From positions 3,176,791 through 3,240,790 of the forward strand of contig JAJLRJ010000009.1 in assembly GCA_024195265.1 (NCBI GenBank): a stretch of DNA of 64,000 nt, read 5' to 3'. The notes under the pieces were generated by a model, which did not search any database, was not told where the DNA came from, and worked only from the letters and a program-made list of their open reading frames with translations. How positions within the stretch are numbered: the stretch's first letter is position 1; every line of letters starts with the position of its first letter. The DNA is from Dendrophyllia cribrosa (Eukaryota; Cnidaria; Anthozoa; Scleractinia; Dendrophylliidae). A program made the translations under genes and the position numbers. Positions 55,201-64,000 of this stretch are shown one piece after another.

Positions 55201-58200
55201 AATTTACACTAAAACTGCATCAAAAATTGCTTGTGTAAAGATAATATTATTAATATTGTTTGAACCTACAATTCAAATAGACCTTTTTCATAATGGTGGC
55301 CAATTTATTTTTTCTTTTATGGAAATGGTCAAAACTATAATTAATTGTACTTGGATAGGACCCACAGTTTTACAAAAAGACTGGTAGCCTCTTTATGTAC
55401 CCCTCTTCCCCAGCTAAAAAGATGGTGTGTTGTTAGTATAGCCCTCATTCTATCAGGAGTAGAAACCGGAAAAAAATATTTCAAACCCTCCTGTGCCATT
55501 TTGCTAAGCAATACAAACTTCATGCACACAGAATATTAACGTGTAACCTCAAATTTTTTAGGCCAATAAATGTTGTCCATTAGGCTCACCAGGTAGGTGG
55601 TATCTTGCATTAAGCCCCGACCCCTACACAAGGTGGGTCCTTGCCGATATACTTGTTATAACCTTTTCCCTTATTTGCATGCATGTCTGTTAATCAGCCT
55701 CGTTAGTGGCCTTGTTATAATGTGTGCAGAATTAAAAATATTTTTAATCTAAAACGAGGCTGATGAGGTTAAATTAACATACACAAAAGAATAATAAATT
55801 GGCTGCCATTATGAGAAAGGTCTACAGGATTTGACACCTAAGGTCTTTTTAATAGGTCTCTCTAAGATTATGAAATTCCAATATCAGTTTAAAGTTTAGT
55901 TAAGACTAAGAAATATCTTTCCAATTAGATGTCTGCACTGAAGTGTAAGTAAAATAAGCGTCAAGGAGTTTACACTGTATGTTGTTTGGTATTTTTTTGA
56001 GTAAAGGTAAGCTTACTGGGTTTTGCCGTGAGACAGTTCACAGGTCACACCAACCAATGTTATCAGGTCGCACCAACCCTGTTAACAGTTTTTAGACTAT
56101 TTTCCCACAAATATTGAGGGACTTCATTCACTTGTAATACAATGAACCTCATTAATCCAGCCATCACTGGGCCAGCAAAATCTGGCTGTATGTACCCATT
56201 GTCACCTCAAATGCCTGAAACCGCCCGTGACGGACCCAGGGTCCTTCTACCATTTGTGATGTCATCGCTTTTTATGATAAAAGATTTTTTTTTTTAATTA
56301 TTATTTATTTCCAATAATGACATTAAAATACAAAAAAAGAAGAAAGAATACAGAAACACACTAAAAGGAAAAGAGAACAATTTACATTATTAACTTAATT
56401 GTTAGTTAATTACAAGTGAGAAGCTAAGAGAGATAATAATTACATCAAGTTGATCTTTCTATTTTCCATTGTGTTTTTAAATTATTTATAAATTGCGTAC
56501 AATTGAGGGGCACCATATTAATTTTACAACTATAAACATACTTTTTAATAAACAGGATGAGTAGATCTAGTCGGCGTCAGAGGTTATCATTTATAGGACC
56601 AGGGATCGTATATTTCTGCATCAGAATTTGCTCAGGAGAAAGATTAATGAGTGTATTGTGGGACACATTAAACCATGATAAGATTTCATGATAAAAATTA
56701 ACATTTGCAGGGCATTGTAGAAAAGCATGTTCCAGTGAATCAGGAGTCTTACACTGATCACAAAGATCATCATTTCTGATTTTGAATTTCTTGAGTTCTT
56801 TATTGGTTACTAAAATTCTATGGAGTAATTTGTAACCAAATTCTCTTAATTTATTGTCCTTAGTCGATTTATAAATTGTATTGAAAGACTGTTCCCAACT
56901 AGTGGCAAAGTAAGGAAATAAGCTAGACCAGCGTTTAACAGCAGTAGGCTCTGTAGTTTTACCTTCCTGAAATAAATTGTAGTAGTCCTTACATTTCAAT
57001 TTAGTCAAGGAGAATGGTCTTTTGTCAGAAAAGTAAAACACCTCTTGTTCCTTCAGTAGGTCTCTTTTCGTTACGGCAATTTCTTGAGCTGCTTTTTTCA
57101 AGCAACTTGGAATCGCAGCAATAAGTTGAAAATATTGAAGAAAATTCAGATGAACATTATATTTAATCTGTACAATATCATCAAGAGACAAGAATTTTCC
57201 GTTTTCTTCTAATAAGTCTTGAACAAAACAGATTTCTTTCTCAAAAAGATGTGCCCAAAATATAGATTTATTCTCTATCGTAATTTCCTTGTTATTCCAA
57301 AGAATGAATTCACTTCTATAGACATCATGGTGACCTGTACGCAGTTCCTTAAAATAATCCAACATTTCACTATACAAGAGAGGAGGTTGTTTGTCTAAGA
57401 GTTTAGAATCATAATTACACTTCAGTAAAAAAGGTAAGCCTCCATATCTGTTAAAGGAGTCATTTGGGATTGTTTGCCATGATTCATTTGTACGGTTTAA
57501 AAACCTGCCGAGCCAGCTCAAGCGTAAAGATTTAACGACTGTGTGAAAGTTAGGGAAGTTAAGTCCACCGCTTGACATTGATTGATATATAACAGATCTT
57601 TTTATTTTATCATTTTTGTTTTTCCACAAAAATTTTGTTATTTTTTCTTGTACCCTTTTAATAACCATTTCAGGAACACGCAGCATAGAGGCTGCATAAA
57701 CTAATTTAGATAAGCCCAGGGTCTTAACCAGCATTGTGCGTTCAAATAAAGTTAGGTCTCTTGTTTGCCATATATTCAGCTTGGTGTTCATTTTATAAAT
57801 TTTGATAAAGAAATTTAAATTATCGTTGTTTTCAGGTTTGTATGATAGATTTATTCCTAAAGATTTAATCGGTTCTTTATAAGATTCAAAACCTAGAGGT
57901 TTAGTTTCATTATTTTTAGCTGAACCAATCCACATTGCTTTCGTTTTTTTTCTTATTTAATTTAAGACCTGATATGGCACTAAAATTATTTATAACATTC
58001 ATGTTTTCTTTAAGCGCATTAATATCACTACAGATGAGAGTAGTATCATCTGCAAACTGACTTATTTTGGCTTCCGTTGATTGCGGTAATTTTATTCCTC
58101 GGCATTCCGGGGACTGCCTTACTTTTTGAGCCATTACCTCTACACCTAAAACAAATAGTAAAGGGCTTAAGGGGTATCCTTGTCGAACGCCTCTAGAGAC

Positions 58201-61200
58201 TTTGAAGTAATTAGTCGAATAGCCTCCATTTAAGACCGCACTTTCTACATCACTGTATAATAAGGAGATCCATTTCCTAATAACTTGACAAAAATTAAAA
58301 CGTTTAAGTACATTCTGTATAAAGGGCCATTCTATAGTATCAAATGCCTTTTCGAAATCGATAAATAATAGGATCCCTGGTATTTTTTTGATATCCGTAT
58401 ATTCCAATATATCCTCTAGTAATCTTACATTTTGTCCAATGTATCTTCCTTTAATGAATCCTGTTTGATCTGAATGAATCAATGTCGGCAATACTGATTC
58501 AATTCTCTTAGCAATTACTTTAGCGAGAATCTTATAATCTACATTAAGCAGAGTAATTGGGCGCCAGTTGGATAAAGTAGTTAAGTTATCTTCGTCTTTT
58601 GGGATTAGTGAAATGATTCCCCTTTTTTGTGATACAGATAATATTGTCCATTTTTGAACCCTGCATTAAAAGATTCTAAAAGCGCATTACCTAAGAGGTC
58701 AAAAAAGGCTTCATAAAACTCTTTTGTGAAGCCATCATCACCGGGAGTTTTGTCATTTTGGAAACCATTTAAGGCGTGCCACACCTCATCAATACTAATT
58801 TCACCTTCTAATTCTTGCTTCTCTTGTTCCTCTAGAGAGGGTAGATTCAAATCTTCTACAAATCTTTGAAAACTTTCTAGTGTATCATTTTCTTCAAAGC
58901 TTGTTGTATAACTGATTATAGTGATTTTCTATTTCTTTGTTAACTTGTTTAAAATCTGATACAAATTTATCTTCTCCGATTTTTAATTGTGAAATAATCT
59001 TCTCATATCTTGTTTTCTCAAGGTTAAAGAAATATTTCGTTGGTTTTTCTCCCTTCTCAGTCCATCTTGCTTTAGATCTAAAGATTACTCCTCTGCCTTT
59101 TTCTTCATAGATTTCCTGCAATTCCTTTTTCAACTTTCCATACTCTGATAAGATAACTTGGTCAAGACAAACCTTGTTACAAATTTTGGAGTCTAATTCT
59201 TCAATTCTCCCTTGAATAACATTTTCTTGTTTTTTTTAATTCTTTACTTTTCCCTTTGGAATACCTTATCGTTTCATGATTTTATGATAAAAGATGTCTT
59301 TCATAACTAACTCATGCAGAAGGAAGATGGGCCAGGGTTACATTGAAGCAAAAAACCTATCAGATTTGACTGGCAAAATCGAAGGAAAATCTGGTTTTCC
59401 TACCATTTGCCACTTCTGGTTAAAAAATTTCACCTTCTTCAGCTGGAAAAGTCAAGTCAAAATTTTGCTTTGTGTGCACCCAAAACCAATTAGGTCGCTT
59501 TATCTGAACCAGAAAGGAGAAGAAACGATTTTTTTAAGCCCCATTCACACCAACGGTTAAACATGTTTAAATGTTGTTTAGTTTAACCAGAAACCCATAA
59601 GTGGGTTGAATCGTGTAACACGCATTCATAGCTTCCAAATATTCTCCCTCAAGATTGGAAGCAAGTTGTTCTAGTGAATTGACTGGTTAATATTTTCATC
59701 ATGATTTTCCAAATATGGCTGTATCAACCAGCAAATTGAATAATCGGAAACTAATTGTTTTGAAGCTTACCAGAGACAGTTGCACGTTTCAACCCACTTA
59801 TGGGTTCTGGTTTAACTCTATTACTACATTTTAGCCTCTATCTTGAACATTTTTAAATGTATATGACTCAAACAACCTGGAATGGTAATAAAAGTGGATG
59901 AAGTTTCTTTTAGTAAAAATTTAACCCCAAATATTACAGGAGGTTAGGTGATTAATTTTTCTAAAGCTGTTTTAAACTAAACAACATTTAAACATGTTTA
60001 AGCGTTGGTGTGAATGGGGTATAAGTTTTCATGTTGCCAACAATGTTTTGAACAGTTTGCTTGCAATTTGCCTCCACAGCAGTCAGAAAGTGGCATATTT
60101 AGTGGCTTCAAATTGACATTTTCTGCGAAATTTCTAGGAGTCAATGGGTTAACAGGGTGGCGGTATTAAATATGGCTTAGCTTTTCTTTGGGCTAAAAAT
60201 AGGTGGCCGTAATAAAGAGGTGGCCATTAGGTGCGGTTCCACTGTAAATAGTAACCTATGGAATATGACCTGGTTATTAACTGCAGAATATCCAGCCACT
60301 CAAAAACACTTCCTAAAACATTGGCTATGCAGCTTAAAATTTATAAACACAGTCCACTGCATAATCACATCGCCATGTGGCTATGCAATGGACTGTGTAG
60401 CCACTTCAGGCAGATTTTCACAACTTAAGGGGGTGATCTTGTCCATGGTGGCATAGCCACTTCAACCAATTATTGTAATTTTGTATGCAATAAGTATAGG
60501 AAATCGCATGAACACGAGTGCATTTCGTGATTTATGGGCACAAGTGATGTTTTAAAAGTTCTCAAAATTGAGAACTTTGAGAAACAAACAATTTGAAACA
60601 ATTTGAGAACTTTCAAAACATCACGAGTGCCCATAAATCACAAAATGCACGAGTACTTCATACGGTTTCTTGTTTATAATATTCTCAACAAAATTTTGGT
60701 GAGGCCGTCACAGTACACTGTGCGTGACTTTCAATTTTCACTTTCGCGCAACTTTCGTATTGCACTTTATAACCTAAATCTATTTATGCATTCGTCATTG
60801 ACCAATCAGAAAGTGTATATTTTGTTGAGTATATTATAATTATATCTATTTCTCATTCTTAAAGAGTGAGAACAGAGTGAAGTGCAGGAAAAGGGTGCCT
60901 GCACATCTAGCTTTTTCAGGGTTAGCCCAGCTTCAAAGTTGCTTTGTATACATGTATATTCACTCTGCAGTTATTGCATGTGACTTTCAAATAAAAAAAC
61001 CATGCTACTTGAACACAATACATCACAATACAGTCGTCTTACACGAGCCATGACCCTGCTACTTGCTGGGACAAACTTATGAAATTTTGAATTCTGCTTT
61101 ATTAAGTACGCCATTGAGCAACACAAAGGTTACGCTAAATTACGGCGCATGTTCTAGTGATAAGTGAAATAATAAGCTAAGTTATGTACATGTGAGCTTA

Positions 61201-61291
61201 CCTTATCGTAATCCGAAGCTGTTTCTTTGTAAAATTCTAAAAGATCCTCTAAGTTTTCGTGTTTGTTGCAGCGGTAGTCGTCCTTTTCCAT
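52211..61291 (-). CDS. METTL27: METTL27-like SAM-dependent methyltransferase, two exons
   Basis: Exons 61291-61202 (30 codons, MEKDDYRCNKHENLEDLLEF, ending YDK) and 52765-52211 (184 codons plus TAA) join in phase 0 with GT-AG sites, giving 214 residues. A class I Rossmann methyltransferase: motif I ILDVGSGTGLVGEEL at about 63-77, acidic residue in IDALDASQALLDEA, motif around YDGAIAVGVFTLNHV, and MARIVRPGGLVCFTIRED. The preceding VHRGYVGPETSAEVF is typical of the METTL27 (WBSCR27) group. The substrate is not established for that group. The 8.4 kb intron contains a second L1-like insertion (56286-59279) and several MITEs. Confidence 0.88.
53345..53555. mobile_element. MITE family A, copy 4 (inverted)
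   Basis: The body in reverse: CAATATCAAAATACAAATTC, GGTGATCATATCCTTAATTC, AGGAGAAATTTGATGCTG, ending AAGATTAAAGGGTT. Left end worn. Confidence 0.65.
53695..54030. mobile_element. MITE family G, copy 2 with 8-bp target duplication CACAACAC
   Basis: The element 53703-54022 begins CGAGAGGGGGGACTCCCATA and ends TATGGGAGTCCCCCCTCC...CCCGGG. The flanking direct repeat CACAACAC lies at 53695-53702 and 54023-54030. TGATACCTTTTAGGGTG and GGTACC words resemble the internal repeats of copy 1. Confidence 0.83.
54068..54205. mobile_element. Fold-back element with CGCAGTTGTG arms
   Basis: CTCGCAGTTGTGTTTGCAAT then TTTTAAAGCAATTGCAAA pairs with TTTGCAAATTTGCTTTAAAA and ATTGCACAACTGCGA. An AGCCTGAAAAAAA/TTTTTTTCAGGCT inner stem closes the hairpin. 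Confidence 0.8.
54660..54855. mobile_element. MITE family A, copy 5
   Basis: GTGATCAGCATAAAATTTCT, GATCACCCAAGATAAAT and TTGATATTGAGGATAAAAGG then GTTAA at the right end. The left terminal repeat is decayed. Confidence 0.68.
54856..56269. other. METTL27-like intron, partly repeats
   Basis: A (CAA)n run with ACTTTATTTATACAC at 55035-55060 resembles an inverted LINE or SINE tail. Around 55640-55760 AACGAGGCTGATGAGG and CAGCCTCGTTAGTGG pair as a fold-back. No coding gene; open frames at 55341-55539 lack domains. Confidence 0.45.
56270..59295 (-). mobile_element. L1/Tx1-like LINE, 5'-truncated, 16-bp target duplication
   Basis: The direct repeat TTTTATGATAAAAGAT flanks the element at 56270-56285 and 59280-59295. 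The element (56286-59279) encodes on the minus strand the connector, reverse transcriptase and C-terminal domain of ORF2, and ends in an A-rich tail. ORF1 and the endonuclease are absent, the usual result of incomplete reverse transcription. It lies in the intron of the METTL27-like gene, in the same orientation as that gene. Confidence 0.9.
56577..59279 (-). pseudogene. ORF2 reverse transcriptase of the 56-59 kb LINE, frameshifted
   Basis: Segments on the minus strand: connector at 59133-58894 (RSKARWTEKGEKPTKYFFNL), pre-RT at 58850-58605 (LNGFQNDKTPGDDGFTKEF), RT core at about 58606-57916 and thumb/C-terminal domain at 57935-56577. Catalytic blocks are present: NWRPITLLNVDYK, LLFIDFEKAFDTIEW (motif A Asp), RGVRQGYPLSPLLF, and ISQFADDTTLIC with the FADD active site. 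The zinc domain shows CDQCKTPDSLEHAFLQCP. Frame changes occur near 58860-58895, near 58610 (GKRGIISL joint) and in an A8/T8 run near 57945. Catalytic residues survive, so decay is recent, or the breaks are homopolymer errors. Confidence 0.85.
59538..60020. mobile_element. MITE with CCCCATTCACACCAACG ends, interrupted by a nested MITE
   Basis: The left arm CCCCATTCACACCAACGGTT, AAACATGTTTAAATGTTGTT, TAGTTTAA pairs with the right arm TTAAACTAAACAACATTTAA, ACATGTTTAAGCGTTGGTGT, GAATGGGG. Nearly 50 bp of inverted repeat. Split by the element at 59589-59817. Confidence 0.83.
59582..59824. mobile_element. MITE family C, copy 2, nested, with GTTTAAC target duplication
   Basis: CAGAAACCCATAAGTGGGTT at the left and AACCCACTTATGGGTTCTG at the right. 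The flanking direct repeat GTTTAAC lies at both edges and comes from the arm of the host MITE. The body matches 16794-17052. Confidence 0.82.
60021..61201. other. 5' part of the METTL27-like intron
   Basis: The right end of a CAGTGGAACC-type DNA element (GGTTCCACTGTA at 60234-60245), a plus-strand frame (60220-60456) without recognisable domains, and a fold-back at 60497-60655. No gene. Confidence 0.45.
60497..60655. repeat. Fold-back with CACGAGTGCATTT arms
   Basis: CACGAGTGCATTTCGTGATT, TATGGGCAC, GTGATGTTTTAAAAGTTCTC pairs with GAGAACTTTCAAAACATCAC, GTGCCCATAAATCACAAAAT, GCACGAGT. An inner AAAATTGAGAACTTTGAGAA region adds further self-complementarity. Confidence 0.8.
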
Positions 61292-62121
61292 GGCTGACAA
61301 CGGATCATACATTTACGATGTGACAGGATCGATATTTCGATATTGTTCTCCATAAATTATTCAGATCACTTATAGCCAGCCCAGTTTATCATAAAACATC
61401 TCATTGTTTTCAGAACGCCCGCAACTGCATATTTATAAGGCCCGTATTATGCTACGATTCCATGGTCACACAATATTCCTTTGTGTTCCAGTGATGGCTC
61501 CAATGGGAATCAAAGGGCTCTTTCGGTCATCTCGTTAATGCGTTAGAACGTGAGGTTAATAAAAAAAAAAATAGAAGAATTGATAGTGAATATGGTAAAG
61601 ATGCCGTTGTAGCGCACCTTTACAATAAGTCTACTCAAAATACGTACATGAAAGCATCACATGATGCAAATCAGCCAATGGAAATTTATGTTCGCGAAAT
61701 GGGCGTAGTTTTATTTTAATAGTAGCCATTTGGGGTATTAAAAACAGGAAATCACTAATTTTCGATTACAAAGTTTACATTTTCACGCTAGTGACTAAAG
61801 TTGGGTCTATAATTTGGTTATACAATAGACGTGTCGTGTTTAGAAAATGTTATAGGCTGGGCCTAACAACCTTCCTGTACAGCATTAGGGGATCTGTTCT
61901 TATCAGTGCTCCACTTTTTCAAGGCCAAAAGCCAGAATAATCCTCAACTTCGACGACTATAAAGGAGAGCTTTTTCTTTCACAGGATTTGGTGCTGTTTT
62001 TTTACCACAAGCAAGAAAGCGTGTGGTAACCATCTGTCTTCGCTTTGGTGAGTGCGTGCTTTTCAATTTTGTGGTTTTGGTTTTGGTCTCGCGAGTTTTC
62101 TCGCCCTCGCGTTACGTGGAG
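61292..62121. other. METTL27-like 5' flank and LINE 5' UTR
   Basis: The methyltransferase promoter should lie at 61292-61500. From about 61970 (TCTTTCACAGGATTTGGTGC) the sequence becomes GC-richer and probably belongs to the plus-strand LINE whose ORF1 starts at 62122. Confidence 0.4.
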
Positions 62122-62806
62122 ATGGCCGCGCGTCCCGCGCACCAGCCGTTCGCCCACACTAGAACTGTCCGCTTGATAGCGCAGGAAAACCTGGCTCTTG
62201 ATTCGCTCAGTATAGCGCAGTCGTTACCGGACTTTAAGGAAGAAATCGTTGGGGTTGTACCCCTCTACGGAGGAAAGTGCTTCGACATCACCCTCCAATC
62301 TACAGAATCGGCCACGCGGTTGGCGGCATCGGGCTTTGACTACGAAAGCCGTGTTATCCCTTTACGCCTTTAAGGCAAAAAGCACTACACGACTACACGT
62401 GTCATGCGTTGAATTCCCCGATGAAAACCTGCTACAATTCCTGGAACAATACGGCGACCTCAAAGCGCGAGCAGTCCGCCGGCTTTGCTTCAAAGCCCCA
62501 GGCTACGAGCACATCGAGAACGGTATCCGTGTCGTAGAATTCACACGTTTACAAAAGGCCTCCGGGGGGGGGGGGGGGGTATATGAAAGTGTAAGGGTTT
62601 GGACCTCGGGGCGGAGCATCCCCGTACAAAACTTTGTTGAGTACCCCCCCCCCCCCGGGCAAAAGGCACGCAACTTAGTCACTCAAGGGCTCGAGGTTTT
62701 TTTTTTTAAGTGCCAGCCAATACTATGCTACCGGTGCCTGTCTTCCGAGCACGTTGTTAAAGACTGCCCCAGAGTCTCTGAGACTGCCCGAAAGCGAACG
62801 CCGTGA
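62122..62806 (+). pseudogene. LINE ORF1 with CCHC zinc knuckle, frameshifted and carrying a nested MITE
   Basis: ATG at 62122 (MAARPAHQPFAHTRTVRLIA). The first frame runs through DFKEEIVGVVPLYGGKCFDI to a stop at 62373. A +1 change near 62373 brings in SCVEFPDENLLQFLEQYGDL and the rest. A nested MITE occupies 62560-62659. After it PILCYRCLSSEHVVKDCP is a clear CCHC knuckle (C-x2-C-x4-H-x4-C). This is the gag-like ORF1 type of some Tx1/L1-clade LINEs, distinct from the coiled-coil ORF1 at 50236-51057. Codon use is much more GC-rich than in the surrounding DNA. Confidence 0.75.
62552..62667. mobile_element. MITE family G, copy 3 (100 bp), inside LINE ORF1, 8-bp target duplication
   Basis: The element 62560-62659 starts CTCCGGGGGGGG and ends CCCCCCCGGG. 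It contains GGACCTCGGGGCGGAGCATC and TACAAAACTTTGTTGAGTAC, the reverse complement of the left part of the copy at 38875. The direct repeat CAAAAGGC lies at 62552-62559 and 62660-62667. Element plus duplication adds 108 bp, a multiple of three, and the ORF stays open across it. Confidence 0.88.
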
Positions 62807-62892
62807 GGCGAACCACGAGGCTCCAGCGCCCGGGGGAACACCAGAGCCCCCCCGGCCCCCACTACCGCAACCAGCAACGACATCCCCGCCCC

Positions 62893-62910
62893 CCCCCCCT
62901 CCCCCCCCCC
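62893..62910. repeat. Poly-C tract at the deletion joint of the LINE
   Basis: A C-rich run with one T, between the Pro-rich end of ORF1 and sequence (GTAACCAAAATAGGCC) that does not look like LINE endonuclease. It probably marks another small insertion or rearrangement. Confidence 0.5.
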
Positions 62911-63014
62911 TTTGTAACCAAAATAGGCCATTTGCACGATGGCGTCATCTGTCTACAACTACCAGAATTCATTTAGTTTTTCCTTTCTTATTTAAATTTT
63001 GTAATCCAAGGAGC

Positions 63015-63950
63015 CATCATTCGCAGTAAAGAACAGTGGATAGAGCTGGGGAAAAAACAGACCAAGTATTTCCACCAGCTTGAAAATCAGCGACAGATAC
63101 GCGACTCAATTACAGATTTACGTGCCAACAATTCAACCGTGACTTCCAATAAAAATATTCTTCGCGAATGTCGCGATTTTTATCGTAACCTCTATTCGGC
63201 TGAACAAGTTTATTTATCTAGCCAAGACTGGGTTTTAGTCTAACTGGATAAAACTCTGGCATCCGAAGACCACGAGAAATGCGAAGGTGACCTCACACTC
63301 TTGGAGTGTCAAGAGGCCCTTTCACAAATGCAATCAGGCAAATCGCTGGGAGGCGGATGTCCGGTTGAATTTCATCGTCGCTTCTGGAGTACATCAGACA
63401 TGCTAAATTACTCTTACGGATCACTCTCTGACACACAACGTCAAGGAATTATCCGCCTGCTTTACAAGAAGGACGACAAGTTAGACTTGAAAAACTGGCA
63501 ACCAATTTCTCTGTTAAACACAGATTATAAAATTTGTACTAAAGTACTAGCCAACCGACTACGTAAGGTTATACCGCTTATTTAAGCGAAGATCAAACAT
63601 GCGGGATTCCTGACGTGACCGCAGTATTTTTGAAAACCTTTTTCTGATCTCGGATACAATCGACTATGTAAACCATAAACAGCTTTCGGCCGCTGTTATT
63701 AGCCTGGATCAGGAAAAGGCTTTCGACCGGGTTATTCACGGCTTTTTGCAACCCGTTTTAGAGCGCTTTAATTTCGGCCAAAATTTCCAGCGCTGGGTAA
63801 ACATTGTTTACACGTTATAAACAATGGATGGCTCTCGTCGGCCTTTTCGCTCGAACGGGGAGTTCGACAAGGTTGTCCGTTGTTGCATTATTATTCAGTA
63901 TTATTTTATTTTGCATTAAATTTTCCACCGCAGAAATATACTCCCGCAGA
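63015..63950 (+). pseudogene. Decayed LINE reverse transcriptase, continues beyond the window
   Basis: Plus-strand segments in shifting frames. 63020-63240 has the connector IRSKEQWIELGKKQTKYFHQ and LRECRDFYRNLYSAEQVYLS. 63301-63585 has ALSQMQSGKSLGGGCPVEF and KLDLKNWQPISLLNTDYKIC. Later frames show the motif A remnant SLDQEKAFDRV (about 63702-63735) and ERGVRQGCPL (about 63855-63885). Many stops. It probably belongs to the same insertion as the ORF1 at 62122, with the endonuclease region lost between about 62810 and 63015. Confidence 0.78.
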
Positions 63951-64000
63951 AAAAAATTACTTGTTTTAATGATGTATATCGGCTTAACAGGAACTTTTTA

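Noticed and set aside
1..64000. A bacterial, phage or defence-island interpretation
   Set aside because: Long spliced genes with consensus GT-AG introns, metazoan-specific proteins and MITE/LINE content rule it out.

Overview
The window is nuclear DNA of an animal, most likely a cnidarian and plausibly a stony coral. Spliced genes with GT-AG introns encode metazoan proteins (LARGE, PPP1R15, a tetraspanin, a METTL27-like methyltransferase). They sit in AT-rich DNA crowded with MITEs and with Tx1/L1-like and other non-LTR retrotransposons. The taxon is inferred from overall character; no marker gene fixes it. No bacterial operon, CRISPR array, rRNA or intact tRNA gene was seen.

Layout. (1) 192-14577, minus strand: the first 16 coding exons (522 codons, in frame at every junction) of a LARGE-type glycosyltransferase. 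The C-terminal third lies off the left edge. Its introns hold a 2.8 kb long-inverted-repeat element with a second element nested inside, a tRNA-derived SINE and several MITEs. (2) 14.6-19.0 kb: intergenic repeats, including a decayed LINE reverse transcriptase. (3) 19075-19787, minus: a secreted/membrane Cys-rich protein with PPxY motifs, broken by a one-base frame change in a T6 run at its membrane span. (4) 23133-25784, minus: a two-exon PPP1R15 (GADD34/CReP-like) eIF2alpha-phosphatase regulator. (5) 31221-38163, plus: a complete seven-coding-exon tetraspanin of 243 residues. (6) 38.2-46.8 kb: no host gene. This stretch carries MITEs with clean 8-bp target duplications and a KDZ-type DNA transposon remnant with 65-bp subterminal repeats and an internal telomere-like CCCTAA tract. 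(7) 46880-52056, minus: two decayed LRAT/NlpC-P60-like fragments, with an L1/Tx1 insertion between them that has a target-site duplication but has lost its reverse transcriptase. (8) 52211-61291, minus: a two-exon METTL27-like methyltransferase whose 8.4 kb intron took a second L1-like insertion, also with a target-site duplication. (9) 61.9-64 kb, plus: a decaying LINE whose zinc-knuckle ORF1 carries a 100-bp MITE that preserves the reading frame, followed by a broken reverse transcriptase running off the right edge.

The host genes do not form a pathway. LARGE acts in the Golgi on dystroglycan-type glycans, PPP1R15 resets the integrated stress response, the tetraspanin organises membranes and the METTL27-like protein is an uncharacterised methyltransferase. 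Most of the remaining sequence is mobile-element history: nested insertions, fold-back elements and short palindromic families with several copies inside this one window.
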